From UBA1431 sp049324235 (GTDB lineage Bacteria; Bacillota; Clostridia; Christensenellales; UBA1431), in NCBI GenBank assembly GCA_049324235.1, contig JBMOLJ010000041.1, forward strand, positions 1 to 13,348: DNA of 13,348 nt, in the 5' to 3' direction. A program made the translations under genes and the position numbers. Positions 5,348 through 12,109 of the stretch are shown here, one piece after another. Position 1 is the first letter of the stretch; every line of letters starts with the position of its first letter. A model generated the notes under the pieces. That model worked only from the letters and a program-made list of their open reading frames with translations, had not been told where the DNA came from and ran no database searches.

Positions 5348-6826
5348 ATGCTGGATGTACTTATTATTGGAGGAGGGGTCATCGGCTGCGCGATAGCGCG
5401 CGAGTTATCGCGCTATAAGCTCGACATTGCGCTGGTGGAGGCGAAATGCGATGTCGGAAAAGGGACTTCTAGCGCAAACTCGGGCATCGTCCATGCCGGA
5501 TACGACCCGAAACCGGGAACACTCAAGGCCAGATTCAACGTTAAAGGCAACCTTATGTTCGACAAGCTGGCCGAGGAGCTGGAGTTCGCATTTCACCGCT
5601 GCGGCTCGTATGTCATCGCATTTAATGATGACGATATGAAGACCATTGACCTTTTGTTGGAACGCGGCAAACAAAACGGAGTATCCGGCCTTATTAAGAT
5701 GACGCGCGAAGAGATTCTGGAGCGCGAGCCTAACGTGAATCCTGAGATAAAAGGCGGGATGTTCCATAATTCGGGAGTCTGCGCATCGTATGAACTGGTT
5801 ATTGCGCTCGCGGAAAATGCCATGCAAAACGGCGTTTCCATTTTTGTGGACAACGAAGTCACAGCGATTAAACAGCTGCCGGACGCCACTTTCGAAGTAA
5901 CAACAACAAAAGACGTATTCCATGCACGGCACGTGATCAACTGCGCGGGGATCTTTGCCGATGTAATCAGCGAAATGGCTGGCGCCGAGGTCATCAAACA
6001 GCAGCCGAGGCGCGGCGATTATTTTATCTACGACAAGAAACACAAGGGCTTTGTAAATACTGTTATCTTCCCCTGCCCGGGGCCTATGGGTAAAGGCGTT
6101 CTGGTGATACCCATGCCCGAGGGGAACATGATCATCGGCCCGAGTTCCACGGACACCGACCTCAGAGACAGCAATTATACCCTGCAGGAAGAACTCGATT
6201 TCGTTTGGAACAACGCGACGCATTGCTGCCCCAATCTGCCGCGCACAGACGTTATTTCCTCCTTTATGGGGCTGCGTGCCGAAGGTGTGGACTATCACGA
6301 TTTCTATATCAAAGCATCAGACAAGGTCAAAGGATTCATAAACCTTTCCTGTATCGCTTCTCCCGGGCTGACATCGTCGCCCGCCATTGCCGAGTACGTT
6401 GCGGAGATACTGCGCGACGAACTTCATCTCAAAATGGAACCGAATCCTCATTTCAATCCGAAACGCGAAGGGGTAAAGCATTTTTTCCATAAAACATGGG
6501 AAGAACGGGAACAGCTCATTAAAGAAAACCCCGAATACGGCCGCATCGTCTGCCGCTGTGAAACAGTCACAGAAGGCGAGATTGTCGATGCGATCCGCCG
6601 CACGCCGGGAGAAGTGACGCTGGGCTCCATAAAATACCGTACCCGCGCGGGCATGGGCCGCTGCCAGGGCGGTTTTTGCACATGCAGGATCATGGACATC
6701 ATCCACAGGGAAACCGGAATGCCCAAGGAAGACATAACGACCCGGGGCGACGGCTCGAACATCGTTGTGGGGAAAATCAAGCAGTTCGCTGCAGAGGGAG
6801 GGACAGAAGATGATCAGGAATGTTGA
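5348..6826 (+). CDS. FAD-dependent dehydrogenase, GlpA-like, with C-terminal [2Fe-2S] BFD domain
   Basis: This 492-residue enzyme belongs to the DAO/GlpA group of FAD oxidoreductases and most likely oxidises glycerol 3-phosphate or a related hydroxy acid. The FAD-binding GGGVIG lies at residues 8-13, with Glu31 ending the second beta strand and the family stretch GTSSANSGIVHAGYDPKPGT at 39-58. A bacterioferredoxin-associated-ferredoxin-like domain at the C-terminus has Cys402-X-Cys404 and Cys439-X4-Cys444, as in anaerobic GlpA, and should hold a [2Fe-2S] cluster. AGAGGAGG (5334-5341) sits 6 nt before ATG 5348. The 3' end overlaps the next gene by 17 nt, indicating translational coupling and a shared complex. 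No glpK or glpF is adjacent, so the substrate remains inferred; L-2-hydroxyglutarate oxidase-type activity is an alternative. Confidence 0.85.
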   Translation: MLDVLIIGGGVIGCAIARELSRYKLDIALVEAKCDVGKGTSSANSGIVHAGYDPKPGTLKARFNVKGNLMFDKLAEELEFAFHRCGSYVIAFNDDDMKTIDLLLERGKQNGVSGLIKMTREEILEREPNVNPEIKGGMFHNSGVCASYELVIALAENAMQNGVSIFVDNEVTAIKQLPDATFEVTTTKDVFHARHVINCAGIFADVISEMAGAEVIKQQPRRGDYFIYDKKHKGFVNTVIFPCPGPMGKGVLVIPMPEGNMIIGPSSTDTDLRDSNYTLQEELDFVWNNATHCCPNLPRTDVISSFMGLRAEGVDYHDFYIKASDKVKGFINLSCIASPGLTSSPAIAEYVAEILRDELHLKMEPNPHFNPKREGVKHFFHKTWEEREQLIKENPEYGRIVCRCETVTEGEIVDAIRRTPGEVTLGSIKYRTRAGMGRCQGGFCTCRIMDIIHRETGMPKEDITTRGDGSNIVVGKIKQFAAEGGTEDDQEC

Positions 6827-8057
6827 AGTTGCCGTTATCGGCGGCGGTCCCGCCGGACTTGCTGCGGCGGTGGAATGTTATGAGCAGGGCGTTAAAGATG
6901 TGATTATCATCGAGCGCGATTTCAAGCTGGGCGGTATTTTGCAGCAGTGCATACACAACGGGTTCGGGCTGCACATGTTCAAGGAGGAACTGACCGGTCC
7001 GGAATACGCGCAGCGTTATATCGATAAGGTAGAGGAATACGGCATAGAAGCGCTTACCGATACCATGGTGCTTGAGATCACGCCCGAAAAAACGGTGTAT
7101 GCCATTAACCCTCAAAAAGGGCTGGTATGCATCCAGGCTCAGGCGGTCATACTCTGCACCGGATGCCGCGAGCGTACGCGCCATAACCTGAAAATACCCG
7201 GGACACGGCCGGCCGGGGTGTATACCGCGGGTATGGTCCAGCGCCTGACCAACCTCGAAGGCTATATGCCTGGGAAAGAGATTGTGATCCTTGGTTCGGG
7301 CGACATCGGCCTGATCATGGCCAGGCGGCTTTTGTTCGAGGGCGCCAAAGTAAAGGGCGTTTTTGAGCTTATGCCGTATTCGACAGGCCTGCAGCGGAAC
7401 ATCCGCCAGTGCCTGGAGGATTTCGACATACCGCTCCGGTTCAAACATACGGTAACAAATATACACGGACGCGACAGGCTTACCGGGGTCACGGTAGCGC
7501 GCGTGGACGATAACCGCAACGTGATCAAGGACAGCGAGGAATACATAGCGTGCGACACGCTGCTTCTGTCGGTGGGCCTGATCCCGGAAAACGAGGTTGC
7601 GTCCGCAGCGGGCGTGAAGCTGGACTCCGTTACGAACGGGCCGGTGGTGGACGCCGCGCGGCAGACCAACGTCCCCGGTGTGTTTGCTGCTGGCAATACG
7701 CTGCATGTGCATGATCTGGTCGATTTCGTGAGCGAAGAGGGCGCTATCGCGGCGCGCGGCGCTGCGCAGTACGTGCGCGGGTGCGCTTTGAACCCGGCAT
7801 TCAACGTATCGGTCAAACCAGGGAAGGGCGTGCGCTACATCGTTCCGCAGACGGTCAACACGCTGTCGGAGAGCGAGCTGTACTTCAGGCCGACCGGCGT
7901 TTTCAGAGACGGAGAGCTGGAGCTCAGGGCAGGCGACGAGGTGATCTATAAAAAGAAGTTCATCCGTCTTACGCCCGGCGAAATGGAGCGCATCAGGCTG
8001 AGCGAAAAGCTGCTTAAAAAGGCGGGCGGGCGTGACCTGACCCTGCAATGCGTGTAA
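6810..8057 (+). CDS. FAD/NAD(P)-dependent oxidoreductase, partner of the GlpA-like subunit
   Basis: This 415-residue protein has two Rossmann dinucleotide folds. IGGGPAG (10-16) near the N-terminus binds FAD, and LGSGDIG (161-167) binds a second nucleotide, likely NAD(P). ILCTGCRERTR (114-124) and the C-terminal FAD-contact stretch GVFAAGNTLHVHD (290-302) are typical of the pyridine nucleotide-disulfide oxidoreductase fold. No redox-active CXXC pair like that of thioredoxin reductase is seen, so electrons probably pass via flavin to or from the neighbouring [2Fe-2S] subunit. ATG 6810 has GAGGGAGGG about 7 nt upstream and overlaps the preceding gene by 17 nt; the in-frame upstream start at 6765 is rejected. 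Its position between the GlpA-like and DUF1667 genes matches clusters annotated in clostridia as a glycerol-3-phosphate dehydrogenase complex. Confidence 0.85.
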   Translation: MIRNVEVAVIGGGPAGLAAAVECYEQGVKDVIIIERDFKLGGILQQCIHNGFGLHMFKEELTGPEYAQRYIDKVEEYGIEALTDTMVLEITPEKTVYAINPQKGLVCIQAQAVILCTGCRERTRHNLKIPGTRPAGVYTAGMVQRLTNLEGYMPGKEIVILGSGDIGLIMARRLLFEGAKVKGVFELMPYSTGLQRNIRQCLEDFDIPLRFKHTVTNIHGRDRLTGVTVARVDDNRNVIKDSEEYIACDTLLLSVGLIPENEVASAAGVKLDSVTNGPVVDAARQTNVPGVFAAGNTLHVHDLVDFVSEEGAIAARGAAQYVRGCALNPAFNVSVKPGKGVRYIVPQTVNTLSESELYFRPTGVFRDGELELRAGDEVIYKKKFIRLTPGEMERIRLSEKLLKKAGGRDLTLQCV

Positions 8058-8071
8058 GGGGGGAAGACGAA

Positions 8072-8428
8072 ATGACGCTGATATGTATATCCTGTCCAAG
8101 GGGCTGCCAGATGCAGGTGGAACTTTCGGACGGCAAAGTGACCGTTACAGGCAACGAGTGCAAGCGGGGAGAGGCATACGCGGTTGCGGAGATGACCTGC
8201 CCCATGCGGACGCTCACAAGCTCGATCTTCATTGATGGCGGCGACTGCCCGCTGTTGTCGGTAAAGACCAAGGAACCGATACCCAAATCGAAGATAAACG
8301 CCGCATTAAAGGCGATCCGCACGCTCAGGGCTGCTGCCCCCAAGAATGTGGGCGACGTGATCCTTCCCGATATCGCGGATACGGGGGTTGATCTTATTGC
8401 CACCAGAAAGGTTGAAAAAATAAGTTAG
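8072..8428 (+). CDS. DUF1667 domain protein, Cys-rich small subunit of the oxidoreductase cluster
   Basis: This 118-residue protein begins with ICISCPRGC, giving Cys5, Cys8 and Cys12, followed by Cys30 (in GNECKRGEAYA), Cys43 (in MTCPMRTLTSS) and Cys59 (in GDCPLLSVKT). The pattern is that of the DUF1667 family, which commonly follows the GlpA-like and FAD oxidoreductase genes. The cysteines suggest an Fe-S cluster or other metal and a role in electron transfer; this is inference, as the family has no settled function. ATG 8072 has an AAGGGGGGAAG ribosome site (8056-8066) overlapping the stop of the previous gene. An in-frame ATG at 8048 is less likely. A strong terminator 13 nt downstream ends the three-gene operon. 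Confidence 0.85.
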   Translation: MTLICISCPRGCQMQVELSDGKVTVTGNECKRGEAYAVAEMTCPMRTLTSSIFIDGGDCPLLSVKTKEPIPKSKINAALKAIRTLRAAAPKNVGDVILPDIADTGVDLIATRKVEKIS

Positions 8429-8457
8429 TTGAAACGCCGCTGTGCCTCCCGTATACT
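8429..8457 (+). promoter_or_regulatory. Promoter of the first sirtuin, nested in the upstream terminator
   Basis: TTGAAA (8429-8434, 5 of 6) and TATACT (8452-8457, 5 of 6) are spaced by exactly 17 nt. The spacer contains the left arm of the operon terminator and the -10 sits in its loop. Transcription from here would start near 8464, inside the right arm, so the new transcript cannot form the hairpin. The leader would be about 30 nt. Confidence 0.6.
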
Positions 8458-8478
8458 CATATGGGAGGCACATTTTTT
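8441..8478 (+). terminator. Strong intrinsic terminator of the oxidoreductase operon
   Basis: A perfect 10-bp stem, TGTGCCTCCC (8441-8450) with GGGAGGCACA (8463-8472), and a 12-nt loop are followed directly by six T (8473-8478). Confidence 0.9.
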
Positions 8479-8493
8479 GATGGGAGAAACCAG

Positions 8494-9228
8494 ATGATCA
8501 AAGCATTGACGCAGATGATTCAGGAAGCGCGGCATGGCGTCTTTCTGGGCGGAGCCGGTGTTTCGACCGAATCGGATATACCGGATTTCCGTTCCGAGGG
8601 CGGCCTGTATTCGAAATTGCGGGAAAGATATGAAAAGCCGGAGGACTTCCTGAGTTATTCTTTCTTTATAGAAAATATCACCGAGTTTTACGATATATTC
8701 AGAAATCAGATCATGCTGCCCCGTCTGGAGCCGAACCGGGCGCATTATGCGCTCGCGCGCATGGAGCGCGACGGCAAGCTAAAAGCCGTTATCACGCAAA
8801 ACACGGACGGATTGCATATGAAGGCGGGAAGCAGAACCGTTTATGAGTTGCACGGGTCTTCGCACCGCAATCCCTGCATGGTCTGCGGGAAGGTATACGA
8901 CAGGGAGTTCGTAAAATATGCCCCCGGCCCCGTACCGGTGTGTACGCGCTGCGGGGGCGTCGTGCGGCCGGGTGTGACCCTCTTTGGCGAAGCCCTGCCG
9001 GCAGGAGTTCTTGAAAAAAGCGTAAAGGCTGTCAAGGAGGCGGACCTGTTCATCGTAGGGGGAACGTCGCTGGTGGTGTATCCTGCGGCCGGGCTTATCA
9101 GGCGCTTTTCCGGCAGGAACCTTGTGATTATCAACAGGGAACCTACGCAGTTTGATGACAGGGCGTCGCTGGTCTTCCGTGAAAGCATCGGAGAAGTATT
9201 GAGCAGCGCGTGGCCTGATAAATCATAG
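8494..9228 (+). CDS. Sir2-family NAD-dependent protein deacylase, copy 1
   Basis: This 244-residue sirtuin removes acyl groups from lysine using NAD, giving nicotinamide and O-acyl-ADP-ribose. Motifs in order: GAGVSTESDIPDFRS (20-34), TQNTDGLH (101-108), catalytic His120 in ELHGSS, a zinc ribbon of Cys128, Cys131, Cys150 and Cys153, FGEALP (164-169), and GTSLVVYPAAG (190-200). Position 104 is Thr where sirtuins almost always have Ile (QNID), a change next to the nicotinamide pocket. The start is ATG 8494 with GGGAG about 7 nt upstream; an in-frame ATG at 8461 lies inside the terminator stem. The protein aligns without gaps to the next gene, with 174 of 244 identical residues by hand count. 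It has its own promoter nested in the preceding terminator. Confidence 0.92.
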   Translation: MIKALTQMIQEARHGVFLGGAGVSTESDIPDFRSEGGLYSKLRERYEKPEDFLSYSFFIENITEFYDIFRNQIMLPRLEPNRAHYALARMERDGKLKAVITQNTDGLHMKAGSRTVYELHGSSHRNPCMVCGKVYDREFVKYAPGPVPVCTRCGGVVRPGVTLFGEALPAGVLEKSVKAVKEADLFIVGGTSLVVYPAAGLIRRFSGRNLVIINREPTQFDDRASLVFRESIGEVLSSAWPDKS

Positions 9229-9261
9229 CCATGTGCGCACAACTGTTAAGCGAATTGATGG

Positions 9262-9290
9262 CCTTCCGTGATATAGTATGGGAGGACGTT
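9262..9290 (+). terminator. Degenerate hairpin between sirtuin copies with embedded -10 box
   Basis: CCTTCC (9262-9267) pairs with GGGAGG (9280-9285), including one G-T wobble, around a 12-nt loop, followed by ACG and five T. It lines up with the perfect hairpin before copy 1, which has CCTCCC-N12-GGGAGG then a T run. The loop contains TATAGT (9272-9277) preceded by TGA, an extended -10-like box for copy 2. It may act both as a weak terminator of copy 1 and as the promoter of copy 2. Confidence 0.45.
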
Positions 9291-9314
9291 TTTGAGAAAA
9301 TGGGGAGGAAACAA

Positions 9315-10049
9315 ATGATTAGCACCTTAACAGAGATGATACAGGATGCAAAGCGCGGGGTATTTTTCGGCGGCGCAGGGGTTTCAACGGAATCAAACAT
9401 ACCGGATTTCCGTTCCGCCGACGGCCTGTATTCTAAAATGCGGGGCAGATACGCATCGCCCGAGGAAATACTGAGCTTTACCTTTTTTGCGAACCACACA
9501 GCAGAGTTCTTTGAATTTTATAAAAAAGAGATACTGGCTCCCTATGCGCAACCGAACCGGGCGCATTATGCGCTGGCACGCATGGAACAGGACGGAAAGC
9601 TCAAGGCCGTGATCACGCAGAACATTGACGGGCTGCATACAAAGGCGGGGAGCAGGATCGTCTATGAAGTGCACGGGTCGACGTACCGCAATTATTGCAT
9701 GGACTGTACCAAACAGTACGACATGGATTTCATCATAAACTCCCCCGATCCCGTTCCGGTGTGCACCCGTTGCGGGGGCGTCGTACGGCCGGACGTGACG
9801 CTCTATGAAGAAGCGCTGCCCGCGGATGTGCTCGAACAAAGCGCGAAAGCGGTGCGGGAAGCGGATTTGTTTATCGTGGGCGGGACATCGCTGGTAGTGT
9901 ACCCTGCGGCCGGGCTATTAAGGTATTTTACCGGTAAAAACCTTGTGATCATCAACCGCGAACCGACGCAGTTCGATAACAGGGCCGCGCTTATCTTCCG
10001 CGAGAGCATCGGTGAGGTGTTGAACAGCGCATGGCCTGAAAAAACGTGA
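9315..10049 (+). CDS. Sir2-family NAD-dependent protein deacylase, copy 2
   Basis: This 244-residue sirtuin has the same fold and length as its neighbour: GAGVSTESNIPDFRS (20-34), canonical TQNIDGLH (101-108), catalytic His120 in EVHGST, zinc ligands Cys128, Cys131, Cys150 and Cys153, and GTSLVVYPAAG (190-200). It has YEEALP at 164-169, where copy 1 has FGEALP. Divergence from copy 1 is concentrated at residues 51-80 (9 of 30 identical) and more mildly at 121-145, while the NAD-binding core is nearly unchanged. That suggests the same chemistry on different acyl-lysines or protein targets. ATG 9315 follows GGGGAGGAA (9302-9310). The frame remains open to 9231, but that stretch lies over the promoter-like hairpin. 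The gene ends at a terminator shared with the convergent deoD. Confidence 0.93.
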   Translation: MISTLTEMIQDAKRGVFFGGAGVSTESNIPDFRSADGLYSKMRGRYASPEEILSFTFFANHTAEFFEFYKKEILAPYAQPNRAHYALARMEQDGKLKAVITQNIDGLHTKAGSRIVYEVHGSTYRNYCMDCTKQYDMDFIINSPDPVPVCTRCGGVVRPDVTLYEEALPADVLEQSAKAVREADLFIVGGTSLVVYPAAGLLRYFTGKNLVIINREPTQFDNRAALIFRESIGEVLNSAWPEKT

Positions 10050-10050
10050 A

Positions 10051-10079
10051 AGTCGGCAGTATAAAATATACTGCCGACT
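10051..10079. terminator. Bidirectional terminator between sirtuin copy 2 and deoD
   Basis: A perfect 13-bp stem (10051-10063 with 10067-10079, AGTCGGCAGTATA and its complement) has an AAA loop and lies between convergent genes. On the minus strand it is followed within a few bases by six T. On the plus strand the tail is only ATATACTG. It should stop deoD transcripts better than sirtuin transcripts. Confidence 0.75.
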
Positions 10080-10097
10080 ATATACTGTCCTGGCATG

Positions 10098-10811
10098 CTA
10101 TTCCTGTGCGATGGCAAGCAGGGTGTCCAGTCCCAGCGTGATCATCTCGTTCAGCGAAGTCTCGCGTTCGGACGCGCTGAGGCGGGCGCCGTCCGCGAAC
10201 TGGTCGGTCACGGTGAGTATGGAGAGCGCTTTTGCGCGGTAACGCGCGGCCTGTGTGTACAGGGCGCATGTTTCCATTTCGACCGCCATAACGTTATAGG
10301 CGGCCCAGTTTTGCCAGTCGTCAGGGTCTGCGCCGTAGAACGCATCGGTTGTAAAAACGTTTCCGCAATAGATGGTATGGCCCTGTTTTTTGCCAATAGT
10401 GTATGCTGTTGAGAGCAGTTCATAATCCGCGCAGGGCGCATAGGTGCCTTTTAAACGGTAAGTATTCATGGCCGAATCGGTGGACGCGCTCATGGCCAGC
10501 ACCAGATCGCGGTTTTTGATTTCGGGGAGCATGGAACCGCAGGTGCCGATGCGTATGAGCGTATCCACGCCATAGTCACAGATGAGCTCGCGCGCATACA
10601 GGTCCATGGAGGGCATGCCGATTCCGTGGGTCTGCACGGACAGGCGCATGCCTTTATAGGTTCCCGTATAGCCGAAGACACCGCGGATCTTATTGTAGCA
10701 ATGCGCGTCGGACAGAAAGTTTTCGGCGATATAGCGCGTCCTTAAGGGGTCGCCGGGGAGCAGGACGTGCTTTGCGATGTCGCCGGGTCCGGCCTCGATA
10801 TGCAGGCTCAT
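10098..10811 (-). CDS. deoD: Purine nucleoside phosphorylase, DeoD type
   Basis: This 237-residue protein is a hexameric-type bacterial purine nucleoside phosphorylase, which splits purine (deoxy)nucleosides with phosphate in purine salvage. Visible motifs: His4, LLPGDPLRTRYIAE (17-30) with phosphate-binding Gly20 and Arg24, Arg43, THGIGMPS (61-68), RIGTCGS (87-93) with Arg87, AVEMET (176-181), and catalytic Asp203 in TVTD. The start codon complements 10809-10811, with AGGAGGAT (plus-strand 10818-10825) 6 nt upstream on the minus strand. The frame extends further to 11147, but that would run into the divergent PHP gene and has no DeoD similarity. It is a single gene with its own promoter and a shared terminator. 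Confidence 0.96.
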   Translation of the reverse strand: MSLHIEAGPGDIAKHVLLPGDPLRTRYIAENFLSDAHCYNKIRGVFGYTGTYKGMRLSVQTHGIGMPSMDLYARELICDYGVDTLIRIGTCGSMLPEIKNRDLVLAMSASTDSAMNTYRLKGTYAPCADYELLSTAYTIGKKQGHTIYCGNVFTTDAFYGADPDDWQNWAAYNVMAVEMETCALYTQAARYRAKALSILTVTDQFADGARLSASERETSLNEMITLGLDTLLAIAQE

Positions 10812-10851
10812 GGTTTTATCCTCCTGATTACAAAACATGATGCTGGATTTC

Positions 10852-10881
10852 ATAATACCAGTTTTGATGCGCCGTATGCAA
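10852..10881 (-). promoter_or_regulatory. Promoter of deoD
   Basis: On the minus strand, TTGCAT (plus 10876-10881) is followed after 18 nt by TATTAT (plus 10852-10857), preceded by TGG as an extended -10. The leader would be about 35 nt and contains AGGAGGAT. Confidence 0.5.
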
Positions 10882-10926
10882 GTCTCGGCGGACTTGACTT
10901 TTTTCAGCCAATGAATTAGTTTTATC

Positions 10927-10951
10927 AATAGTGTACATGTATTATTAATAT
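10927..10951. promoter_or_regulatory. AT-rich divergent regulatory segment with TACATGTA palindrome
   Basis: An 8-bp palindrome TACATGTA (10934-10941) sits in AT-rich DNA between the divergent deoD and PHP genes. -10-like boxes for the PHP gene, TATTAT (10940-10945) or TAATAT (10946-10951), are present, but no good -35 is found, so the PHP promoter is only loosely placed. Confidence 0.3.
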
Positions 10952-10982
10952 AAAAGTTTTTATGTTTAAGGGGGCACCGCAA

Positions 10983-11744
10983 TTGAAAATCGAAGTTGAC
11001 ACGCACGTACATACCGTAATAAGCGACCATGCGCACTCGACCATCACCGAAGTGATCGCATCTGCGGCCGAATATGGGCTCAAAGGCATCGTTGAGACCG
11101 AGCACGGTCCGCTTGTTCCCGGAGGGCCGCCGTATTTCTTTTTTCATGTGACGCCCATGCCAAAAGAAAGAGCCGGCGTACGCCTGTACTTCGGTTGCGA
11201 AGCAAATATCATGTGCAGCACGGGCGATTTAGATATTTATACGGAGCACCTCAGAAATCTGGACTTCGTCAATGCCGCGCTGCATCAGCCGGTCATGCCG
11301 CCGTCTCACGAGGAATACCATACGCGCGCGCTGATCAACGCGATAAAAAACCCGCTTGTGGACTGCATCGCGCATCCTGAAAATCCGGCATTCCAGATCG
11401 ATATGGATATCGTCGTAAAAGCGGCGGCAAAATACGGGAAACTCCTGGAAATAAACAACAACTCCTTCCTGGTGCGGCCGGGCGGGAAACGCACATTCGA
11501 ACACATGCTGCGCGCATGCATGAACGAAGGCGTGCGGATTACAGTGGCGAGCGATGCGCATATCGACAGCGAGGTGGGACGCGTCGAACAAGCGATGGAA
11601 GTTATCGAGGATGTATGCTTTCCCAAAGACATGATTGTGAACGCGACGGTAGAAAGCTTTGAAAATTATCTTGCCGAGCGCAGGGAGCGCATTGAAGAAT
11701 ACATTGCCAGGAAAGAGATCATATTCGAAGGCTGCTCGTTTTGA
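10983..11744 (+). CDS. PHP-domain metal-dependent phosphatase, YcdX-like
   Basis: This 253-residue protein is a single PHP domain of the YcdX type, expected to bind a trinuclear metal site and hydrolyse a phosphoester. All ligands of the family are visible: His8 and His10 (DTHVHT), His16, His41 (ETEHGP), Glu73 (GCEANI), His101 (ALHQP), His131 (IAHPENPAF), Asp191 and His193 (ASDAHID). The length agrees with YcdX homologues of about 245 residues. The start is TTG 10983, 8 nt after AAGGGGG (10968-10974), giving the N-terminus (M)KIEVDTHVHT; the in-frame ATG at 10962 lies before the ribosome site. The substrate is unknown. It is divergent from deoD, and no convincing terminator follows. Confidence 0.9.
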   Translation: MKIEVDTHVHTVISDHAHSTITEVIASAAEYGLKGIVETEHGPLVPGGPPYFFFHVTPMPKERAGVRLYFGCEANIMCSTGDLDIYTEHLRNLDFVNAALHQPVMPPSHEEYHTRALINAIKNPLVDCIAHPENPAFQIDMDIVVKAAAKYGKLLEINNNSFLVRPGGKRTFEHMLRACMNEGVRITVASDAHIDSEVGRVEQAMEVIEDVCFPKDMIVNATVESFENYLAERRERIEEYIARKEIIFEGCSF

Positions 11745-11769
11745 ATTATCCTCATGTTTATGATAGAAT
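11741..11769 (+). promoter_or_regulatory. Promoter ahead of the glycosyltransferase remnant and rml genes
   Basis: TTGAAT (11741-11746) and TAGAAT (11764-11769, 5 of 6) are spaced by exactly 17 nt, with TGA before the -10 as an extended element. The predicted start near 11776 coincides with an ATG. A short dyad, ATTATC (11745-11750) and GATAAT (11772-11777), brackets the -10. This may be the main promoter for rmlD and rmlB. Confidence 0.55.
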
Positions 11770-11775
11770 TTGATA

Positions 11776-12072
11776 ATGCAAGGCGAACCCATAAAAGCAA
11801 ATAAACGGATACGTGTGCTCCATGTGGCAAGCACGGATTTTTCCCTTACAAGACTGTTGCTTGGGAAGATGAAAGGGCTGGTCGTAGCGGGTTATGAAGT
11901 GCGTGCGGCCGCCCCGGAAAGCGGGCATTCCATGGAACCGGCAAGCTGCGGAATCCGTTTTTTTAATGTACCCATACCGCGCAGGATATCCGTAACGGGA
12001 ACTTGATGAGAGCCAGGTCGTGGAACGCCTGGCGCACGAATTTGCAGAACTGTTTCGCAAAAGCAGAAACCC
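11776..12072 (+). pseudogene. Internally deleted glycosyltransferase (GT4-like) remnant
   Basis: The first 76 codons from ATG 11776 read like the N-terminal beta-alpha unit of a GT4-type glycosyltransferase: RIRVLHVASTDFSLTRLLL, AGYEVRAAAPESG, then CGIRFFNVPIPRRIS. The frame stops at 12004-12006. Directly after, in the +1 frame from 12005, comes DESQVVERLAHEFAELFRK, which resembles the last helix of such enzymes. Homologues are usually about 350-400 residues, so the central part including the sugar-nucleotide site is missing, apparently by a deletion that also shifted the frame. No stop follows in the second frame before the rmlD ATG. A short peptide could still be made but should be inactive. 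Its place just before rmlD and rmlB fits a former surface-polysaccharide cluster. Confidence 0.6.
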
Positions 12073-12109
12073 GTCAACACCCAACGGCTGCGGCGAAGGG
12101 AGGGAAACA

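Noticed and set aside
5405..6298. Minus-strand frame of 297 codons opposite the GlpA-like gene
   Set aside because: Same reasoning: antisense shadow of a confidently identified gene, with no motif of its own.
6777..8099. Long minus-strand open frame of 440 codons opposite the FAD/NAD(P) oxidoreductase
   Set aside because: It is antisense to a gene with clear FAD and NAD(P) motifs and has a His/Arg-rich shadow composition; GC-rich third positions keep such frames open.
10879..10902. Plus-strand terminator CAAGTC/GACTTG followed by six T
   Set aside because: The stem is only 6 bp, no plus-strand gene ends here, and the site overlaps the minus-strand deoD -35; it may be incidental.
10812..11147. 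N-terminal extension of DeoD on the minus strand
   Set aside because: It would overlap the divergent PHP gene and lies upstream of an AGGAGG site at the canonical DeoD start.
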